NCBI GenBank assembly: GCA_023957315.1
Contig: JAMLHE010000004.1
Span: 124,001-188,000, forward strand
Direction of reading: 5' to 3'
Length of the DNA stretch: 64,000 bases
Origin: Candidatus Kapaibacterium sp.
Lineage (GTDB): Bacteria; Bacteroidota; Ignavibacteria; Kapaibacteriales; UBA2268
Shown piece after piece: positions 9,587 to 18,310 of the stretch; positions within the stretch are counted from its first letter, which is position 1, and each line of letters opens with the position of its first letter. A program made the position numbers and the translations under genes. The notes beneath the pieces are model-generated. The model was given only the letters and a program-made list of their open reading frames with translations. It was not told the DNA's origin and made no database searches.

Positions 9587-10330
9587 ATGTCAAAATACAT
9601 AATCACAATATTCACTATACTTTTACTCAATGCCTCTATTTCTGAGGCTCAATTTCCGGGAGGCATTAAAGTTGCCCTCGGTCTTACAACCACATCGCTT
9701 TTGGGTGATAATCCCGCCAAACAACCTATGGTATATGTAACTGATGATGGATACGCGGTACTCGGTGGTGCTTTACGTGATGCTCAACCCGGTATCGAAT
9801 TTCGGTTAACGATGCCGGTTGATAAAGAACAAAAATATTACGTACCTTTCAGTTTTGAATATTCATTCTTTACCGGACGAGAACGTCACAATTTAAGCCC
9901 ACATATTGTAGAAATTTGGACACATTCTTTCGACCTTGCCAGTTTAAGTTCAGGATTGCACGTGAACTTCTACAAAATGGATTTTGCAAATGCTCAGATT
10001 TATGGAGGAATCGAAGGACGTGTTTCTTTCATCAATAATATTGAAACCCACAGAAATCGAGTATTTCTGCAACAAGTACAACCAGACTCTTCTTGGAATG
10101 AGATACCTAAAGCCAAGGCAACCAGATTTGGTGGTACCATAAGAGTGGGCGTTGAAGGTAAACTCCGTGATTTGGTTCACATAAATGCAGGCTTTGCCGT
10201 ATCGGCTTTAAATTTAATCGGAAAGGAAGATGAAAGAGGCGAGTTATTTACTCCAAATAATATGTTTGAACTTCAAGAACCAACTGTGACGACTTTTCAA
10301 GTATTTATACTACTTCAATTAAATCTTTAG
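9587..10330 (+). CDS. Exported outer-membrane beta-barrel-like protein
   Basis: A signal peptide (MSKYIITIFTILLL ... SEAQ, about 22 residues) is followed by roughly 225 residues with alternating hydrophobic strands, glycine turns and a terminal strand ending VFILLQLNL, which fits a small outer-membrane barrel of the porin/OmpA-like type. I do not recognise a named family. The stop is 2 nt before the start of the GT9 gene, so the two are probably co-transcribed. Outer-membrane location is inferred from the terminal hydrophobic strand and signal peptide only. Confidence 0.7.
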   Translation: MSKYIITIFTILLLNASISEAQFPGGIKVALGLTTTSLLGDNPAKQPMVYVTDDGYAVLGGALRDAQPGIEFRLTMPVDKEQKYYVPFSFEYSFFTGRERHNLSPHIVEIWTHSFDLASLSSGLHVNFYKMDFANAQIYGGIEGRVSFINNIETHRNRVFLQQVQPDSSWNEIPKAKATRFGGTIRVGVEGKLRDLVHINAGFAVSALNLIGKEDERGELFTPNNMFELQEPTVTTFQVFILLQLNL

Positions 10331-10332
10331 CT

Positions 10333-11409
10333 ATGGATTTGACAATATACAAAAGCGATTGTAAGCATTTCCTTGGCTTCGTCCCTTGTAAACCGCACAA
10401 GCTCTACGGTGTTCATTGTGACGGATGCGAACACTATTCAAAAGTCGAAGGAAATATTCTTATTATCAAACTTGGAGCAATTGGCGACGTAATACGCACT
10501 ACTCCTTTATTGCACAGATTATGGGCGGAATTCCCCAATCATCGTATTTGGTGGCTTACTTACAGCCCCGATATTATTCCTGCATCTGTCGATAGAGTGC
10601 TGAACTATGACGCTGAATCTGTCGAAATTTTGAAATCTATAAAATTTGATTTATTAATCAATTTAGATAAAGATTTGCAGGCTTGTGCGCTTGCTTCATC
10701 TGTCCAATCTCGCGTCAAACGCGGTTTCATTATGGGCAATGCTGTTCCGGCGCCGATTGATGAATTAGCAAATGGCAAATTCCTGACAGGACTATTCGAT
10801 GATGTCAGTAAAGCAAATACCAAGTCTTACTTAGAAGAAATATTCGAAATATGCGGCTGGAAGTTCGCAGGTGAAGAGTATATCATGGATTGCGATACAT
10901 CAGTCAAATGGGAGTTGCATAACCAAGGTAAACCCGTTATTGGCTTAAATACGGGCTGTGGTGCTCGATGGGTTTCGCGATTATGGTCTGATGCAAATTG
11001 GGTCGCTCTTATCGAAAAACTTCAAGATGCCGGTTATTTCCCATTATTGCTTGGTGGCAAGCAAGAGCACGAAAAAAACGAATCTTTTGCTGCTAAAACT
11101 AATTGTGCTTACCTCGGATATTTTTCTCTGCCAAATTTCATCTCATTAGTCAATCATTGCGATACGGTCGTTTCGGCGGTGACTATGGGCATGCACATTG
11201 CTATGGGGCTCAAAAAGAACCTCGTTTTGATGAATAATATTTTCAATCCCGCTGAATTCGAATTATACGGCAGAGGCGAAATTGTAATGCCCTCAAAGCC
11301 TTGCGAGTGCTATTTTACACCAAAATGCAAAAATACTGAATATTTTTGCATGGACTATCTAACTGTTGACGCCATATTTCAAGCCGTCCGTCGTACTATT
11401 AACTCCTAA
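10333..11409 (+). CDS. GT9 (ADP-heptose:LPS heptosyltransferase-like) glycosyltransferase
   Basis: The core shows the GT-B fold of family 9: ILIIKLGAIGDVIRTTPLL near residue 45, a second nucleotide-binding half from about 195 (PVIGLNTGCG ... WVALIEKLQDAGYFPLLLGG) and VVSAVTMGMHIAMGL in place of the usual DSG-x-MHLA motif. Family members add heptose or related sugars to lipopolysaccharide core on the cytoplasmic face. Before the fold lies a Cys/His-rich N-terminus (CKHFLG..PCKPHK..GVHCDGC) and near the end a second cluster (PCECYFTPKC...FC), a pattern I associate with a GT9 subgroup and which could bind metal; that is inference. It follows the barrel gene by 2 nt. Confidence 0.85.
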   Translation: MDLTIYKSDCKHFLGFVPCKPHKLYGVHCDGCEHYSKVEGNILIIKLGAIGDVIRTTPLLHRLWAEFPNHRIWWLTYSPDIIPASVDRVLNYDAESVEILKSIKFDLLINLDKDLQACALASSVQSRVKRGFIMGNAVPAPIDELANGKFLTGLFDDVSKANTKSYLEEIFEICGWKFAGEEYIMDCDTSVKWELHNQGKPVIGLNTGCGARWVSRLWSDANWVALIEKLQDAGYFPLLLGGKQEHEKNESFAAKTNCAYLGYFSLPNFISLVNHCDTVVSAVTMGMHIAMGLKKNLVLMNNIFNPAEFELYGRGEIVMPSKPCECYFTPKCKNTEYFCMDYLTVDAIFQAVRRTINS

Positions 11410-11438
11410 ATGCTTCTCAATAACATATTTGGATTTTA

Positions 11439-12866
11439 ATGCCTTCTAAACGAAAAAAAGATATAATCATTAGGGATTTGAGCATCGAAGCAATCGGATT
11501 CGAAGGTGTTGCCGTTGGGCGACACGAGGAAATCGTTTGCTTTGTCAAAGGTGCCGTTCCCGGTGATGTGATTGATGCTAAAGTCAAACGCAAAAAGAAA
11601 AAATATTACGAATGTCGCGTAGAGCAAATTCACGAATTTTCTGCCGATAGGGTCGAACCACCTTGCATTCATTTCGGCGTTTGTGGTGGATGCACATGGC
11701 AGCAACTCGATTATGACAAGCAACTGTACTGGAAGCGTCGAAACATCGAAGATTTGTTCCGAAGAATTGCAAAAATCGAAGTCGGAGAATATTTGCCTTA
11801 TCTTTATTCCGAGCATATGTATGGCTATCGCAACAAAATGGAATTTTCATTTTCGGCAAATAGATGGCTGACCGATGAGGAAATCGCAAAAGATGATGAA
11901 ATTTCTGACAAAAATTTTGCTTTGGGTTTGCATTTACCCGGAAGATTTGATAAGATTCTGAATATCGAAAATTGTCATTTGCAGCAAAACACCGCAAATA
12001 TTATATTGAATGAAGTCCGAACGCAAGGCTCTAAAGCCGGAATGAGCGCCTATCACGTCACTAAACATCACGGATTTTTGCGACACCTTACAATTCGTTA
12101 TTCATTGGCACAAGATGCATTCATGGTTATTTTGACTACGGCTGAAATTTCAAGCGATTCCGAAATGAAGTTTGTGAACGATATTTGCCAACGATTAATC
12201 GAAATTATTCCGAATATGAAATCCTTTGTTCACGCTCTCAATATTTCGCATAATGCTGTAATGATTGAGTCCTACAAGGTTCTTCATGGTGATGAATATC
12301 TCGTTGAATCTGTTTGTGGCGTGGAATTCCGAATTTCGCCATTTTCATTTTTCCAAACAAATTCCTATATGTTGAATCCATTTATCGGCAAAATCGTCGA
12401 ATCTGCTGCTATCCGTGCCGACGATATTGTTTGGGATTTATACTGCGGAACGGGTTCGATTTCATTGCCGGCATCAAAATCGGCAAAATCAGTTTATGGC
12501 TTGGAATTGTCCGAATCATCTATTGCAGATGCTAAAGCCAATGCCGAATTCAACGGAATTGAAAATTGCGTATTCTCGGTGCTTGATTTGCATGGCAAAA
12601 ACGCAACTGAATCTATTTCGCAATTGCCGTCTCCTGATGTCATCATCGTTGACCCACCAAGAGCCGGAATTCAACAAAACATCATTGATATTTTGCTCAG
12701 TAGTGATTGCCGTAGAATTGTTTATGTAAGTTGCAATCCGGCAACTCAAGCTCGAGATTGTGCCCTTCTCACCGAAAAATACTCTGTTACTTCGATATTG
12801 CCTGTGGATATGTTCCCGCAGACTTATCACATCGAATCAATCGCAATTTTAGACCGGATTCAATGA
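11439..12866 (+). CDS. rlmD: 23S rRNA (uracil-5-)-methyltransferase RlmD/TrmA family
   Basis: The 475-residue protein has a TRAM RNA-binding domain (residues 1-65, with EAIGFEGVAVGR), a four-cysteine iron-sulfur site (C76, C82, C85 and C179, in CIHFGVCGGC and NCHL), an SAM-binding motif DLYCGTGSISLP, the substrate loop DPPRAGI and the catalytic cysteine in VYVSCNP near residue 432. These features define the RumA/RlmD branch that methylates C5 of a uracil in 23S rRNA; paralogues modifying other uracils exist, so the exact target (U1939 or U747 equivalent) is not proven. The stop overlaps the next start as ATGA, so queE translation is likely coupled. Confidence 0.9.
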   Translation: MPSKRKKDIIIRDLSIEAIGFEGVAVGRHEEIVCFVKGAVPGDVIDAKVKRKKKKYYECRVEQIHEFSADRVEPPCIHFGVCGGCTWQQLDYDKQLYWKRRNIEDLFRRIAKIEVGEYLPYLYSEHMYGYRNKMEFSFSANRWLTDEEIAKDDEISDKNFALGLHLPGRFDKILNIENCHLQQNTANIILNEVRTQGSKAGMSAYHVTKHHGFLRHLTIRYSLAQDAFMVILTTAEISSDSEMKFVNDICQRLIEIIPNMKSFVHALNISHNAVMIESYKVLHGDEYLVESVCGVEFRISPFSFFQTNSYMLNPFIGKIVESAAIRADDIVWDLYCGTGSISLPASKSAKSVYGLELSESSIADAKANAEFNGIENCVFSVLDLHGKNATESISQLPSPDVIIVDPPRAGIQQNIIDILLSSDCRRIVYVSCNPATQARDCALLTEKYSVTSILPVDMFPQTYHIESIAILDRIQ

Positions 12867-13534
12867 TTGAACTAAAAAAATATAATTTCAATATTTCGGA
12901 AATCTTCTATTCGATTCAAGGCGAAGGAACCCGCGCCGGTTTACCCTGCGTTTTTGTGCGATTGCAAGGTTGCAGGCTGCGTTGTTCGTGGTGCGACACG
13001 CCGTACGCTCTTGAAATTAATCAACAGGAAACGTTGATGACCGGCGCCGAAATTATCGAGAAAATAAAATCTTACGGATGTAATTTTGTCGAGTTCACTG
13101 GTGGCGAACCTTTTGAACAAGCTGATATTCACCATGTGATGCAATTTTTGGCTGACGAAGGATTCGTAGTGGCAGTTGAAACTTCGGGCTATATTGATTT
13201 AGCTTTCGCGGATAAACGGATTATAAAAATATTAGATGTCAAATGCCCGGATTCGGGGATGTCCAAGAAAAATAAATACGAAAATTTCGAATATTTGACT
13301 AAAATTGATGAAGTTAAATTTGTGATTGCCGATAGGGCAGACTATGAATTTGCAAAAGATATATGCAACAAATATTCACTCGAAAAAAAATGTGATTCGA
13401 TATTATTTTCGCCTGTTTTTGGCAAAGTAGAAAATCTTGAATTGGCTGAATGGATTTTGGCAGATCGATTAAATGTCAGGATGCAAGTTCAGATGCACAA
13501 ATACATTTGGCATCCCGAGAAACGCGGTGTTTAG
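12863..13534 (+). CDS. queE: 7-carboxy-7-deazaguanine synthase QueE (radical SAM)
   Basis: I choose the ATG that overlaps the rlmD stop (ATGA), giving 223 residues, the normal QueE length; longer in-frame starts lie inside rlmD. The N-terminus has the family signature FYSIQGEG followed by GCRLRCSWCDTPYAL, where C37, C41 and C44 bind the radical-SAM 4Fe-4S cluster, then FTGGEPFEQ. QueE converts 6-carboxytetrahydropterin to 7-carboxy-7-deazaguanine in queuosine/preQ0 synthesis. Other queuosine genes are not in the window. Both members of this operon serve RNA modification, which is consistent with shared regulation. Confidence 0.92.
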   Translation: MIELKKYNFNISEIFYSIQGEGTRAGLPCVFVRLQGCRLRCSWCDTPYALEINQQETLMTGAEIIEKIKSYGCNFVEFTGGEPFEQADIHHVMQFLADEGFVVAVETSGYIDLAFADKRIIKILDVKCPDSGMSKKNKYENFEYLTKIDEVKFVIADRADYEFAKDICNKYSLEKKCDSILFSPVFGKVENLELAEWILADRLNVRMQVQMHKYIWHPEKRGV

Positions 13535-13536
13535 CA

Positions 13537-14235
13537 CTATTTGTGAATTGAACGGATTTTTAGTATTTCCACCAACATTTTGAATGAATCCGTAACAGGA
13601 TTGACTTTGCTACGTTCGTCATTGTACCACTCCACGGGTAATTCTTTAATCTTGAAATTGAATTTTGATGCAAGAAATAATATTTCTACATCGAATCCAA
13701 AGCCATCAATTTTGGTGAGTGGAAAAATCGCCTGAACTGATTGTTGCGAAAATCCTTTGAAACCGCATTGTGTATCGCTAATGCCCTTGAATACAAGTGA
13801 CTGGACAATTTTATTGAAGGTTTTGCCCATGAACTCACGATAAAATGGCTGGTGCTTCCTAATCAAATCACTTTCGATAGCTCGGCTGCCTATGCAAATA
13901 TCATAACCATTTTTCAATTCGTGCAAAATTCGCGAAGTTTCGTAAATCGGAGTGGATAAATCAGCATCCGAAAATATGCAGTGCGTTCCGATTGATTCAA
14001 GCATCCCGCGTCGAACTACCGCTCCCTTGCCCAAGTTTTTGGGTTGGCAAATCAATTTTACTTGCGGGAATTTTGCGACAATTTCGGTAGTCTTGTCATT
14101 AGAACCATCGTCAACGACTATAATTTCGGTAGAATAATCTTGTTCCGCAAAATACTCAATAACCGTCTTGAGAGTCATCCCAATGCGGTTTTCCTCGTTA
14201 TAAGCTGGTATCACGAAACTTAAGTCAACACTCAT
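13537..14235 (-). CDS. GT2 glycosyltransferase, ALG5/dolichyl-phosphate-glucose synthase-like
   Basis: A 232-residue soluble GT-A protein without the C-terminal membrane spans of its relative at 8447. It shows FVIPAYNEENRI, VVDDGSNDKT, NLGKGAVVRRGM, the metal-binding SDADLSTP and SDTQCGFKGF, which together place it near dolichyl/undecaprenyl-phosphate glucose or mannose synthases. It ends 2 nt from the queE stop, so the two genes converge. The DUF2723 membrane protein upstream on the same strand could use a lipid-linked sugar, which would make this enzyme its donor supplier; that link is inference from proximity and chemistry. Confidence 0.85.
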   Translation of the reverse strand: MSVDLSFVIPAYNEENRIGMTLKTVIEYFAEQDYSTEIIVVDDGSNDKTTEIVAKFPQVKLICQPKNLGKGAVVRRGMLESIGTHCIFSDADLSTPIYETSRILHELKNGYDICIGSRAIESDLIRKHQPFYREFMGKTFNKIVQSLVFKGISDTQCGFKGFSQQSVQAIFPLTKIDGFGFDVEILFLASKFNFKIKELPVEWYNDERSKVNPVTDSFKMLVEILKIRSIHK

Positions 14236-14308
14236 TTGGTTCTACTTTTTTTGATAATTTATTAAAGACAAATAAAGCAACAATTTAATGTTTTGTTTCA
14301 AAATAAGT

Positions 14309-14344
14309 GTGGCTGTTCACGATTTTGGGTCAGAGAACAGCCAC
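14309..14344 (-). terminator. Terminator of the DUF2723 gene
   Basis: A perfect 10-bp stem, GTGGCTGTTC with GAACAGCCAC, lies 25 nt beyond the stop of the minus-strand gene at 14370. A T-rich stretch follows on the minus strand. Confidence 0.7.
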
Positions 14345-14369
14345 ATCATTCAAAAATTAATCTTCAAAT

Positions 14370-17300
14370 CTAAAAATCCAATAAGTCCGGTGTGCTGTCT
14401 TGAGCCCCTTCTTGCAACTGCATAAGCTTTGCTCTGAGGGCTTGATTGCGATACTGGTCTTCGATTTTATCGGGTGAAAGATTTTGAATCATCTTTTCCA
14501 AAGTATCAATTGCAGCATCTTTGCCTTTGCTTGCAAGCACATTTTCGACTGTCATTTCATCGTTAAATCTGAATACTTCGATTAAATTGTATCGGATTTG
14601 GTCACGCTCTTGTTGGCTCAGATTTATATCGCCTCTCGAAATAATACCTTCCATATAAGCCCCAAGTCTGTTCATAATTTCGATTGCATTGTTGAACTCA
14701 CCTTTGAGTTCATACATATATGCTGCTGCTTGGTGTGGACCGATACGTCGACCGAGTGCTTCGAAATAGAATATATTCGGATTTAGATAGGGCTTATTGA
14801 TTAATTCCATCGAGGTCGCAATACACATATCCGCATATTTGAAAGCTTGTTCCTGCATACCCGCTGTTTCGTACATTTTTGCTATTCGCATTTCAAAATC
14901 TAATTCCAGTGGGAATTGTTCTGTCGAAATTAACTCGTCCATCTTGTCTAAGATTGCGATAGCTTTTTCCGGTTGATTTTGATTTTGCAACATATATGAT
15001 GCATAAGTCAAATAGAGACTGCGATAGGTATTCATCAATCTGCGGTGAACTTCATCATAATAGATGCTCGGGGCGTTCAAATTACGCATTTTGAAACCGT
15101 ATTTAAAATCGGTGCTGTAGTTGTCACTATTGTCAACGTTCATCAAAGATTTTTCCATTATATCGATATCCATCGAAAGTGAATTGCCTGTATTTTGGGG
15201 CACAGGGCAAATTCTCATCGCCATACCCTCGTAACGGAAGAATGCTTCTAAACCTGAATATGCGTCAGGACCTACAGTATTTGAGAAATAAACAGGACGT
15301 TCAAATCGAGTATTTTGCAAAATATTCAAAATCAGTTTGTCTTGGACTCTGAATAGGAAAATTTCTTTTCCTTCCATTTGGGTGTAATTTTTCCCTGTCC
15401 ATTTGAATCTAAAATGTCCATCCGCAAGAATTGCCGGGTCATCAGTATATTTTTCGAGTATTTCGCGTTTCACCGGAATCGCAACATTTATTGCTTCCCC
15501 AAAATCATATGAAAGTGCCTTTGGGTCCGCTTCATCTTTAACTTGCAAACTGTCGTCTGCAAAAGTTAATGGAATTTTGTCAGTTCCCCAAGGTTGGCGG
15601 TTTTTCAATTGGTCAACGTACCATAATGTATTTCCAAGACTTAAATTTACAACTCTGACATCACGACGAACACCTACAACATCTTGGATAAACCATAGTG
15701 GGAATGTGTCGTTGTCGCCATTTGTGAATAATATAGCATTTGGTTCTACACTTTGCAAAATGTTGTACGAATAATCAAACGGTAAATAATTACCTGCACG
15801 ACTATGAATTTTCCAACCACCAATCGCCATATTGACCGGAACTAATAATAATGAAAGAATTAGTACCGGAATTGCAATGGTTGTAGTCATTCTGCCTTTG
15901 CCGAGAGATTCCTTCAAACTAAATGCTCCCATGCCTATCCAAATACACCAGACAAAGAATGAGCCCGCGTAAAAATAATCTCGTTCACGCGGCTGAGGGT
16001 CTTGTTGGTTTTGGGCTAATGCTGTCAGCACACCCATCAATAAAAACATGATAAGATAGACAAACGCCATTTTCGGGTCTTTCTTGAAATGGAATATAAG
16101 CCCAATCAGCCCGAATAGCAAAGGTAATGCAAAAAATCTAACAGGGAATTGGTCTGCATAGCCTGATTTGTAGTTCAACGTTTGGATGTCAGGGTCTGAT
16201 TTGTTTGAGAACCATGCCGTTCTCGCATCCTGAACGTCGCTCTTCCTACCGATGAAGTTCCAGCCGAAATATCGCCAATACATATGGTTCATCTGATATT
16301 TGACCAAATAGTTGATTTCGCCTGATGAATTGATTTTTGTAAATTCGTTCGTTCCTATCGCAGTTCCATCTTTTCTGCGAGCTTCGCCTCTTGATGGCGG
16401 ATACCATTCACCGTAAACATAATTCCCTTTATCATCGCGACTGTTGTAAATACGGACAAACATATCGTCAGTTTGGTATCTTCGGGGCCAAGATGGTGCG
16501 TCACCGTATTGTTCACGACCAAGATAAGAAGTCAATCTTGTCAAATCTTTAGGTTCGTTTTCATTCATAGGTGGATTAGCATTAGAGCGGAGCAATATTT
16601 GTGTATATGTAGAATACCCGAATATCATAAGCAAAAATGCTGTTGCTGCTAGATTGAGCCAGTTAATTTTCTTCTTCATTCCGTAGAATAATGCGTAAGC
16701 AGCACCGATAATGGAGCCTATTGCTACTAATTGTAGGAATAATGAATTATCAATTGCATACTCGCGAGCTTGCGATTTGCCTGCTGTATGACCGGCTAAA
16801 AATGCCGGAATCCATTTTACGATTATAGGATAAATTAAGTAGAAGACTAAAACTGCAATTACTGTCATCAGTAAGAATGAGCCGATACTGAATTTGTACT
16901 TACGGTAATAGACAACCATTGCTATCGAAAATACTGTCAAAATACTGAGCAAGTGAACCCCAATTGATAGACCTATCAAATACGCAATTAGGAGTAAATA
17001 TCGCTCATTACCGGGTTCGTTGGATTTTTCATTCCATATCATCATTAGCCAGACGATTGCAGCCACGAAAGTCAGAGACGTGGCATATACTTCGGATTCG
17101 ACAGAGTTGAACCACATCGTATCGCTGAATGTCAAAGCGGCGGCGGCGACGAATGCAGAACCGTAAATAGCAATGGCTTCGCCCATATTTTCCGCTTTTT
17201 TGAAGAAATTATTAATCACCTTGACAGTAATTAAATACATGAAGAGCACCGAAAACGCACCCGAAAATACTGCAGCAAGGTTGACTCGCCAGCCCGAATC

Positions 17301-17510
17301 GCCAAAAGGTATCAATGTATGGAATACATTGCCTATCAGCAAAAATACAGGAGTTCCGGGAGGGTGGGGAACTTGTTGCCAAATTGCAGCGGAAGAAAAT
17401 TCGCCGCAATCCCAAAATGGCACTGTCGGTTGAACTGTCATCAGATATACAATAGCGGCAAGTGTGAATGAGGCTGCCGCAAATATCCTGTGAAGGGTTT
17501 TCATATCCAT
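14370..17510 (-). CDS. DUF2723 family polytopic membrane protein (PMT-like)
   Basis: This 1046-residue protein opens with a hydrophobic span and the DUF2723 hallmark PFWDCGEF followed by HPPGTPVF. About 12 membrane segments fill residues 10-590, after which a long periplasmic-side region contains helical repeat-like sequence (residues about 840-1000). DUF2723 proteins belong to the GT-C superfamily near protein O-mannosyltransferases, and in Bacteroidota members are candidates for glycosylating exported proteins. An acidic DC-E motif after the first span fits a GT-C active site. Substrate is not known. With so many T9SS proteins nearby, a role in modifying them is an attractive inference. A possible -7 box (TAAATTTG) lies just upstream at 17520-17527. 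Confidence 0.85.
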   Translation of the reverse strand: MDMKTLHRIFAAASFTLAAIVYLMTVQPTVPFWDCGEFSSAAIWQQVPHPPGTPVFLLIGNVFHTLIPFGDSGWRVNLAAVFSGAFSVLFMYLITVKVINNFFKKAENMGEAIAIYGSAFVAAAALTFSDTMWFNSVESEVYATSLTFVAAIVWLMMIWNEKSNEPGNERYLLLIAYLIGLSIGVHLLSILTVFSIAMVVYYRKYKFSIGSFLLMTVIAVLVFYLIYPIIVKWIPAFLAGHTAGKSQAREYAIDNSLFLQLVAIGSIIGAAYALFYGMKKKINWLNLAATAFLLMIFGYSTYTQILLRSNANPPMNENEPKDLTRLTSYLGREQYGDAPSWPRRYQTDDMFVRIYNSRDDKGNYVYGEWYPPSRGEARRKDGTAIGTNEFTKINSSGEINYLVKYQMNHMYWRYFGWNFIGRKSDVQDARTAWFSNKSDPDIQTLNYKSGYADQFPVRFFALPLLFGLIGLIFHFKKDPKMAFVYLIMFLLMGVLTALAQNQQDPQPRERDYFYAGSFFVWCIWIGMGAFSLKESLGKGRMTTTIAIPVLILSLLLVPVNMAIGGWKIHSRAGNYLPFDYSYNILQSVEPNAILFTNGDNDTFPLWFIQDVVGVRRDVRVVNLSLGNTLWYVDQLKNRQPWGTDKIPLTFADDSLQVKDEADPKALSYDFGEAINVAIPVKREILEKYTDDPAILADGHFRFKWTGKNYTQMEGKEIFLFRVQDKLILNILQNTRFERPVYFSNTVGPDAYSGLEAFFRYEGMAMRICPVPQNTGNSLSMDIDIMEKSLMNVDNSDNYSTDFKYGFKMRNLNAPSIYYDEVHRRLMNTYRSLYLTYASYMLQNQNQPEKAIAILDKMDELISTEQFPLELDFEMRIAKMYETAGMQEQAFKYADMCIATSMELINKPYLNPNIFYFEALGRRIGPHQAAAYMYELKGEFNNAIEIMNRLGAYMEGIISRGDINLSQQERDQIRYNLIEVFRFNDEMTVENVLASKGKDAAIDTLEKMIQNLSPDKIEDQYRNQALRAKLMQLQEGAQDSTPDLLDF

Positions 17511-17665
17511 CTAAAAATCCAAATTTATCATTAAAAATTACTTTCTGTGTAAATATGTAAAATCATAGACTTTAAATATAATTAATCTGTGTCTTATGGC
17601 AAAAGAGAATCTTAATTCTCACTTCTTTTTCGTAAGATTTACACCATTCTAACGTCATTATTTAT

Positions 17666-18310
17666 ATGAAAATGTTAATATATGTATATTTGCTTGTTTT
17701 TGTGGCTCTTAATTCGTGTAATGCCGAAAAAAGCCAACCAAAAACTGAAGCTAAAGGTGGCGAAATGTCTTACAAAAATTTTGATTCCGTAACTTTAGGC
17801 GGTGGATGCTTTTGGTGCGTCGAAGCTGTTTTTCAACGTCTCGAAGGCGTCGCAAAAGTCGTTTCTGGATATTCCGGTGGTAAAATTGAAAACCCAAGCT
17901 ATAAACAAATCACCACCGGCACAACAGGTCATGCCGAAGTTATCAGAATTTATTATAATCCTGAAATTATCACCTTCGAGGAATTGCTCGAAATATTTTG
18001 GATGACTCACGACCCTACGACTTTGAATAGGCAGGGGGCAGATGTCGGTACTCAATACCGTTCTGTAATCTTTTACCATAATGATACGCAAAAGGAAATT
18101 GCCGAAAGATACAAAAAGCAACTCAACGATGCTAAAACTTTCGATTCGCCGATTGTGACTGAAATTAGCCCTTTGAGCAATTTTTACGAAGCCGAAGATT
18201 ATCACCAAAATTATTACAACGATAACAGCCACCAACCTTACTGCTCCTTTGTCATTACGCCAAAGATTCAGAAATTGGAAAAACTATTTAAACAAAAGCT
18301 AAAAGATTAG
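17666..18310 (+). CDS. msrA: Peptide-methionine (S)-S-oxide reductase MsrA, lipoprotein form
   Basis: The 214-residue protein carries GGGCFWCVEAVFQR (nucleophile C48), GHAEVIRIYYNP, the TLNRQGADVGTQYRS substrate loop and YHQNYY, all diagnostic of MsrA. It reduces methionine-S-sulfoxide in proteins. The N-terminus is a signal with a lipobox-like LNSC (C18), so this MsrA is probably exported and lipid-anchored, repairing envelope proteins. It overlaps the end of the convergent flotillin gene by 4 nt. Another cysteine near the end (QPYC) might serve as resolving thiol, as inference. Its own promoter would lie in 17511-17665, where I see only a short palindrome at 17605-17620. Confidence 0.93.
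   Translation: MKMLIYVYLLVFVALNSCNAEKSQPKTEAKGGEMSYKNFDSVTLGGGCFWCVEAVFQRLEGVAKVVSGYSGGKIENPSYKQITTGTTGHAEVIRIYYNPEIITFEELLEIFWMTHDPTTLNRQGADVGTQYRSVIFYHNDTQKEIAERYKKQLNDAKTFDSPIVTEISPLSNFYEAEDYHQNYYNDNSHQPYCSFVITPKIQKLEKLFKQKLKD

Noticed and set aside
11436..11997. Two long minus-strand ORFs inside rlmD
   Set aside because: The plus-strand RlmD frame shows a complete, motif-rich protein; the opposite frames are shadows of it.
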